This document shows positions 23,133 through 25,594 of a stretch of DNA of 25,594 nt, piece after piece. Made by a program: the position numbers and the translations under genes. The notes below the pieces were generated by a model. That model saw only the letters and a list, made by a program, of their open reading frames with translations. It did not search any database and was not told the origin of the DNA. This stretch comes from DATLFP01 sp035540955 (GTDB lineage Bacteria > Actinomycetota > Acidimicrobiia > Acidimicrobiales > CADCSY01). Numbering within the stretch: position 1 is the first letter of the stretch; every line of letters starts with the position of its first letter. The DNA lies in the NCBI GenBank assembly GCA_035540955.1, contig DATLFP010000079.1:1-25594 (forward strand). The letters run 5' to 3'.

Positions 23133-24476
23133 CTACTGGACGATGAGGGCGGTCACCATGCCGAACATCCCGTCCGACCGCTCGGCGTGGGTGAGGATGT
23201 GGCAGTGCCAGGCCCACACGCCGGGCTCGGTGGCGTGCACCAGCACGGTCATGCGCTCGCCGGGAGCGACGGTGACGGTGTCCTCCATCGACGGGTTGGC
23301 GAGCGGGTAGCCGTCCTTGGCGATCACCATCTGCGGCATCCCGTGCAGGTGCATCGGGTGGATCTGCAGCCCCTCGTTCATGTAGTCGAGCTTGATCCAG
23401 TCGCCGACGTTGGCGACGATCGGCGCCGTCGCCGGGAACGACTTGCCGTTGAGCGACAGGCCGATCACGCCGGCGTCGTTGAGGACCATCGGCATGTCGA
23501 TCGCCGGGGTCGGCACGCCATCGGGCAGCGGCATCTCGCCGGCGTAGAACGCCCCGAGGAGGCCATTGGGGACCTGCACCTCGGCGTGGTGGTGCGAGTG
23601 GTACATGCCGACCATCGGCTCGCGGACAACCCACTCGTAGGTGAACGAGTCGCCGGGCGTGATGGGCAGCTGCGTGATGTCCGGCACGCCGTCCATCTCG
23701 TTCGGGAGCGTGAACCCGTGCGAGTGGAGCACCGTCGACTCCTGCAGCTCGTTGTGGAGCACGATGCGCACGGTGTCGCCCACGTCGACCCGGATCGTCG
23801 GGCCCGGGACCTGCTCGTTGTAGCCCCATGCCTGCACGACCACGCCGGGCTCGAGCTCCCAGTCGAAGACGCTGGCCGTGAGCTCGAACACCTTGGCGCC
23901 GTCGGCCGCGATGACCGGCTCCATCTCCTGCGCGCCGTGCGCCGACGTCTCGGCCGGGAAGGCGAGCGTCCGCTCCCTCATGATCCGGTCCATCTCCTCG
24001 AAGTCGACGGGACCGTGACCGCCCTGACCATCGCCGGCGGCCACGCCGCCGTCGCCGCCGATCGTCAGGGTGCCGGTCATGCCCAGCGCCTCGTGACCGG
24101 GGATGGCGCAGATCACCTTGTACGTGCCGGGCGCCAGCGAAGCGAGGCTCAGCGTCTCGCTGTCACCGGGGCTCAGATCGGCGGTGATCACGTCGGTGTC
24201 GACGACGCTGAGGTTGTGGACCGACTTGCCGCCGTTGGTGACGATCAGCGAACCGCCGGCGCTCACCGAGATCGACGCGGGCTCGATCGCGAAGTCGACG
24301 AGCTCGACCGCGACCGTGGTCGAGGCTGCGGTCGTGCCACGCTCGCCGGCCTCGTCGATGGCGCGCATCCCGAACGCCACACCGAGGGCGGCGAGGAAGA
24401 GCGAACAGGCGGCGATGACGATGGAGACGGCACTGAGGCCGTCGCGCCGGTCGGAGGGGGGTGGGGTGTTGGACAT
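23133..24476 (-). CDS. Multicopper oxidase with N-terminal cupredoxin domain
   Basis: 447 residues. One membrane anchor (about 15-37) precedes a plastocyanin-like domain with type 1 copper ligands His 87, Cys 123, His 128 and Met 133. Two more cupredoxin domains follow and hold all four histidine motifs of multicopper oxidases: H-S-H-G (251-254), Y-H-S-H (292-295), H-P-M-H-L-H-G (373-379) and H-C-H-I-L-T-H (424-430), with Met 437 or 440 as possible axial ligand. Complete trinuclear motifs favour laccase-like oxygen reduction over nitrite reduction, although the fold is shared with copper nitrite reductases. The protein should face outside the membrane. It is downstream of devR on the same strand; a perfect DevR-like palindrome lies 59 nt before its ATG. 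There is no convincing Shine-Dalgarno. Confidence 0.9.
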   Translation of the reverse strand: MSNTPPPSDRRDGLSAVSIVIAACSLFLAALGVAFGMRAIDEAGERGTTAASTTVAVELVDFAIEPASISVSAGGSLIVTNGGKSVHNLSVVDTDVITADLSPGDSETLSLASLAPGTYKVICAIPGHEALGMTGTLTIGGDGGVAAGDGQGGHGPVDFEEMDRIMRERTLAFPAETSAHGAQEMEPVIAADGAKVFELTASVFDWELEPGVVVQAWGYNEQVPGPTIRVDVGDTVRIVLHNELQESTVLHSHGFTLPNEMDGVPDITQLPITPGDSFTYEWVVREPMVGMYHSHHHAEVQVPNGLLGAFYAGEMPLPDGVPTPAIDMPMVLNDAGVIGLSLNGKSFPATAPIVANVGDWIKLDYMNEGLQIHPMHLHGMPQMVIAKDGYPLANPSMEDTVTVAPGERMTVLVHATEPGVWAWHCHILTHAERSDGMFGMVTALIVQ

Positions 24477-24489
24477 GGGGCCAATGCTC

Positions 24490-24508
24490 GGGGTCGGGGG
24501 CCGACCCC
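24490..24508. terminator. Hairpin between devR and multicopper oxidase
   Basis: GGGGTCGG and CCGACCCC pair around a 3-nt loop in the 47-nt gap between the devR stop and the oxidase start. It may end the devR transcript or act as an attenuator or operator for the oxidase. No T-run. Confidence 0.35.
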
Positions 24509-24523
24509 CGGCAGGGCCCTCCG

Positions 24524-25183
24524 TCAGCCCGAGGTGGGACCTTGGTCCCGATTCCGGCGTTCCGCCATGCGGGCGGCGTAGGCGGCCACCTCGGTCCGCC
24601 GGCTCATCCCCATCTTCGTGAAGAGGTTCGAGACGTAGTTCTTGACCGTCTTCTCGGCGAGGAACATCGCTTCGCCGATCTGGCGGTTCGTCATCCCTTC
24701 ACCGATCAGCTCGAAGATCCGACGCTCCTGCGGGGTGAGGACCGACAGCTCGTCGGCCGGATCGGCCCGCAGCCGATCGAGCACGCGGGCCGTGGTCTGC
24801 GGATCGAGCAGCGACCCGCCACCGGCGACGGTGCGGATGGCGTCGATGAGGTCGGTGCCCTTGACCTGCTTGAGGACATAGCCGGCGGCGCCCGCCATGA
24901 TCGCCGCGAAGAGGGCCTCGTCATCAGCGAAGGACGTGAGCATCAGGCAGGCGATCTCGGGATGGCGGGACCGGATCTCCCGGCACACCTCGACACCGTC
25001 GCCGTCGGGCAGCCGCACGTCGAGGACCGCCACCTCGGGCCGGGTCGGGGGGATCCGGTCGAGCGCCTCGGCCGCCGTGCCCGCCTCACCGACCACCTCG
25101 AGGTCGTCCTCCGCCTCGATGAGGTCGCGGAGCCCGCGACGGACGACCTCGTGGTCATCGAGCAGGAAGACGCGAACGGTCAC
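24524..25183 (-). CDS. devR: DevR/DosR-like LuxR-type response regulator
   Basis: 219 residues from GTG 25183. Receiver domain: acidic pair Asp 9/Asp 10, phosphoacceptor Asp 55 in V-L-D-V-R-L-P-D-G, Thr 83 and Lys 105. Long linker, then a LuxR/NarL helix-turn-helix (about 149-193) with L-T-P-Q-E-R and the recognition helix A-E-K-T-V-K-N-Y-V-S. Similarity to M. tuberculosis DevR/DosR runs along the whole chain, and Lys 178, Lys 181 and Asn 182 match DosR's DNA-contacting Lys179, Lys182 and Asn183. DosR answers hypoxia, NO and CO through the haem kinases DevS and DosT; no kinase is in the window. DevR-like boxes lie 16 nt upstream, suggesting autoregulation, and within its own 3' end. Confidence 0.88.
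   Translation of the reverse strand: MTVRVFLLDDHEVVRRGLRDLIEAEDDLEVVGEAGTAAEALDRIPPTRPEVAVLDVRLPDGDGVEVCREIRSRHPEIACLMLTSFADDEALFAAIMAGAAGYVLKQVKGTDLIDAIRTVAGGGSLLDPQTTARVLDRLRADPADELSVLTPQERRIFELIGEGMTNRQIGEAMFLAEKTVKNYVSNLFTKMGMSRRTEVAAYAARMAERRNRDQGPTSG
24536..24549 (-). promoter_or_regulatory. Perfect DevR/DosR-like operator upstream of multicopper oxidase
   Basis: GGGACC-TT-GGTCCC is a perfect 6-2-6 palindrome that differs from the DosR core GGGACT-WW-AGTCCC only at the inner base of each half. It lies in the last codons of devR (Q-G-P region) and 59 nt upstream of the oxidase ATG, so it can act as that gene's promoter site. This is the best operator candidate in the window. Confidence 0.6.
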
Positions 25184-25199
25184 GGGTCCATTGTGGCCC

Positions 25200-25213
25200 G
25201 GGACCTACGTCCT
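25200..25213. promoter_or_regulatory. DevR-like box in devR / unknown gene divergent promoter
   Basis: GGGACC-TA-CGTCCT keeps GGGAC and GTCC with two differences from the best box. It lies 16 nt upstream of the devR GTG and 102 nt upstream of the divergent gene at 25316, suggesting devR autoregulation. Similarity only. Confidence 0.4.
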
Positions 25214-25221
25214 GCGGATGA

Positions 25222-25235
25222 CAGACCTTGGCCCG
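25222..25235. promoter_or_regulatory. Second, weak DevR-like box
   Basis: CAGACC-TT-GGCCCG keeps the ACC-TT-GG centre and has four differences from the best box. Its centre is 22 bp (about two helical turns) from that of the box at 25200-25213, the sort of spacing seen for cooperative paired sites. Supported mainly by that spacing. Confidence 0.25.
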
Positions 25236-25315
25236 CAGCCACAGGGGGTCCTCGACCGGCATCGTGACACCCAAGTGGCTGGCTCCCCGCCGGTCCCAAC
25301 AGGAGGACGAATCCC

Positions 25316-25594
25316 GTGAAGAAGCTGTTTCCGATCGTGCTGATGGTGCTCGGTCTCGTGTTCGTGGCCGCTGGCGGCTACACGGTGTACCGGGGACTCG
25401 ATGCGAGGGACCAGGTCCGGACGGAGCTGGTCGCCCAGAACATCACCACCCCTGAGGATGCGTCGATCCCGAACGCTCGGGTCGACAGCGTGGCCACGGC
25501 CCGGTCGATGGCCGACATCATCGATCATCACGCTCGGGACAGCGCTGGTGGCCTGACCTATTCGGAGATGGGCCGGTTCATGGCGGCCAACGGT
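25316..25594 (+). CDS. Membrane-anchored protein of unknown function, 3' end outside window
   Basis: The first 93 residues of a gene that runs off the window. GTG 25316 has a perfect AGGAGG 9 nt upstream. K-K-L-F-P-I is followed by a hydrophobic helix (about 6-25), so it is an N-terminal anchor or uncleaved signal. The soluble part contains Q-N-I-T-T-P-E-D-A-S-I-P-N-A and S-M-A-D-I-I-D-H-H-A, then G-G-L-T-Y-S-E-M-G-R-F. I recall similar actinobacterial proteins loosely labelled LigA-like ring-opening dioxygenase, a label nothing here supports. The gene is divergent from devR and shares a 132-nt promoter region holding two DevR-like boxes, so control by DevR is plausible. Confidence 0.75.
   Translation, partial: MKKLFPIVLMVLGLVFVAAGGYTVYRGLDARDQVRTELVAQNITTPEDASIPNARVDSVATARSMADIIDHHARDSAGGLTYSEMGRFMAANG

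Noticed and set aside
23133..24476. Calling the multicopper protein a copper nitrite reductase
   Set aside because: All four multicopper-oxidase His motifs, including H-C-H-x-x-x-H, are intact, which favours oxygen-reducing laccase-like chemistry; nitrite reduction cannot be excluded.

Overview
The window is very GC-rich, densely coded, and uses GTG starts and 4-nt GTGA/ATGA overlaps heavily. The protein families point to a high-GC actinobacterium: a DevR/DosR-type regulator, a CtpE-like P-type ATPase, a FadD15-like acyl-CoA synthetase, a CsoR repressor, and a TnrB-like ABC pair. I would guess the Acidimicrobiia, but that is inference from codon use and family flavour, not from a marker gene.

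Layout. 2-547 (+): 3' part of an alpha/beta hydrolase. 567-5638 (-): two P-type cation ATPases joined by a GTGA overlap. 5771-6280 (+): small lipoprotein, divergent from the ATPases. 6268-10291 (-): MFS protein, universal stress protein and long-chain acyl-CoA synthetase. 10438-13370 (+): zinc-ribbon thioredoxin with a CxxS active site, then an ABC ATPase and its permease. 13275-14228 (-): YihY/BrkB membrane protein, overlapping the permease tail to tail. 14328-17882 (+): single-chain pyruvate:ferredoxin (flavodoxin) oxidoreductase. 17938-21523 (+): DHDPS-like aldolase, old-yellow-enzyme-type oxidoreductase and cytochrome P450, with overlapping stop/start codons between the last three genes. 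21555-22293 (+): S4-domain RNA-binding protein and VOC protein. 22376-22645 (-): small NIPSNAP-like protein with no usual start codon. 22787-23068 (+): CsoR. 23133-24476 (-): multicopper oxidase with an N-terminal cupredoxin domain. 24524-25183 (-): DevR/DosR-like response regulator. 25316-end (+): start of a membrane-anchored protein of unknown function.

The unifying signal is regulatory. The regulator at 24524-25183 resembles mycobacterial DevR/DosR along its whole length and keeps the Lys, Lys and Asn of the recognition helix. Palindromes close to the DosR operator core (GGGACT-WW-AGTCCC) occur in promoter positions within the window. The best is a perfect GGGACC-TT-GGTCCC upstream of the multicopper oxidase. 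One-mismatch versions lie 35 nt before the universal stress gene and in the divergent YihY / pyruvate oxidoreductase promoter. Weaker ones lie in the devR / unknown-gene and acyl-CoA synthetase / thioredoxin intergenic regions. I read the window as part of a DevR-type hypoxia/redox-stress island: ferredoxin-linked pyruvate oxidation, stress proteins, a copper oxidase and possibly ion pumps under one regulator. This is inference from sequence and needs motif scanning and binding or expression data.

No rRNA, tRNA, insertion sequence, CRISPR array or prophage was seen. No gene-free stretch exceeds about 150 nt. Two hairpins, one of them between convergent genes, share a 14-nt arm and look like a recurring terminator.
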